6,131 nucleotides of DNA. It comes from an uncultured Campylobacter sp. Lineage in GTDB: Bacteria > Campylobacterota > Campylobacteria > Campylobacterales > Campylobacteraceae. The stretch covers positions 1-6,131 of the forward strand of contig CALIWP010000400.1 of the NCBI GenBank assembly GCA_938046705.1, written 5' to 3'. Shown here one piece after another: positions 5,834 through 6,131 of this stretch (within the stretch, counting starts at the first letter, position 1; every line of letters starts with the position of its first letter). The notes below the pieces were generated by a model. The model worked only from the letters and a program-made list of their open reading frames with translations. It was not told where the DNA came from and made no database searches. A program made the position numbers and the translations under genes.

Positions 5834-6131
5834 TTAATCGCACTGCAGCACTAGCCAGCTTTTATCAAATTTCCTCTCGCGTAGATCGTTCTTTCTGATC
5901 CACAGATAAATTTTACCACAATCGCACCACATCATCTCGTTTTCGTCGTTACTTCCGATTTGTAGTAGTAGCGTCCACTCGCCGATATTTTGCCGCAATT
6001 TTTCAAACTCCGGCCCGCTATAATCCTCATCGCCGCCGCAATAAAAGCCGTTTGTCACAAGCTCGCACTCTAGCTCCATGCCGCCTTGGATATTGCCTGA
6101 ATGTCCTAAAATTTTATTTTCACTGCGCTGC
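5834..6131 (-). CDS. DUF1963 / YwqG-family protein (5' end outside window)
   Basis: C-terminal part of a protein resembling Bacillus YwqG (DUF1963), whose biochemical function is unknown; full members are usually about 250 or more residues. The visible 98 codons include KILGHSGNIQGG, MELECELVTNG, EWTLLLQIGS and WCDCGKIYLWIRKNDL, ending in SWLVLQCD. This order matches the family's C-terminal half, in which the domain ends in a similar WLxLQC. A methionine at 6079 could start an 81-residue ORF, but the frame is open to the window edge and the family resemblance continues upstream of it, so the gene is truncated by the window, not short. It is convergent with acpS, and its neighbours give no clue to a role. 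Confidence 0.83.
   Translation of the reverse strand, partial: QRSENKILGHSGNIQGGMELECELVTNGFYCGGDEDYSGPEFEKLRQNIGEWTLLLQIGSNDENEMMWCDCGKIYLWIRKNDLRERKFDKSWLVLQCD

Noticed and set aside
5699..5836. Cluster of CAAATTTG-like palindromes in the acpS/DUF1963 gap as an operator array.
   Set aside because: The same word occurs throughout the window inside genes, spacing is irregular, and the gap is convergent with no promoter to regulate.
5834..6079. A complete 81-residue small gene starting at the ATG at 6079.
   Set aside because: The reading frame continues open to the window edge, and the sequence upstream of that ATG also resembles the DUF1963 family, so it is an internal methionine.

Overview
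The window looks like part of a Campylobacter chromosome (Campylobacterota). The evidence is the A/T-rich but moderate-GC coding style, the very frequent word AAATTT, and the gene order phosphosugar mutase / fliL / acpS, which I recall from the flank of the Campylobacter jejuni capsule region (Cj1407c to Cj1409). The GC content looks higher than in C. jejuni, and fliL implies a flagellated organism. Both points fit the oral group around C. showae, C. rectus, C. curvus and C. concisus, but the species cannot be fixed from this window.

Left part (1-4208, all on the minus strand, read right to left): a tightly packed sugar-nucleotide and glycan operon. It begins with manB (phosphomannomutase/phosphoglucomutase, TTG start, candidate extended -10 promoter just upstream). 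It continues with manC (mannose-1-phosphate guanylyltransferase/mannose-6-phosphate isomerase), a WbaZ-like GT4 glycosyltransferase, and a WbaP-like polyprenyl-phosphate sugar-1-phosphate transferase that runs off the left edge. Gaps are 3 and 11 bases, followed by a 4-base ATGA overlap. Together the genes would make GDP-mannose from fructose-6-phosphate, start a lipid-linked glycan and add a sugar, probably mannose. The product could be O-antigen, capsule or another surface polysaccharide; export and polymerisation genes are not in view.

Middle (4276-5693): a YbaK/EbsC-type Cys-tRNA(Pro) deacylase on the minus strand is divergent from fliL and acpS on the plus strand. The roughly 60-base divergent gap contains the perfect palindrome TATAATTATA, which places a consensus -10 hexamer on each strand and looks like a symmetric bidirectional promoter. 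fliL (flagellar stator/motor protein) and acpS (holo-ACP synthase) overlap by ATGA.

Right part (5694-6131): a 140-base convergent gap with one weak terminator-like hairpin, then the C-terminal end of a DUF1963/YwqG-family protein on the minus strand, cut by the window edge. I found no rRNA, tRNA, CRISPR, insertion sequence or recognisable defence system. Most of the content is housekeeping or surface-glycan biology. The points most worth a second look are the symmetric promoter, the AAATTT over-abundance, a substituted metal-site residue in ManC, and the minimal WbaP-like enzyme.
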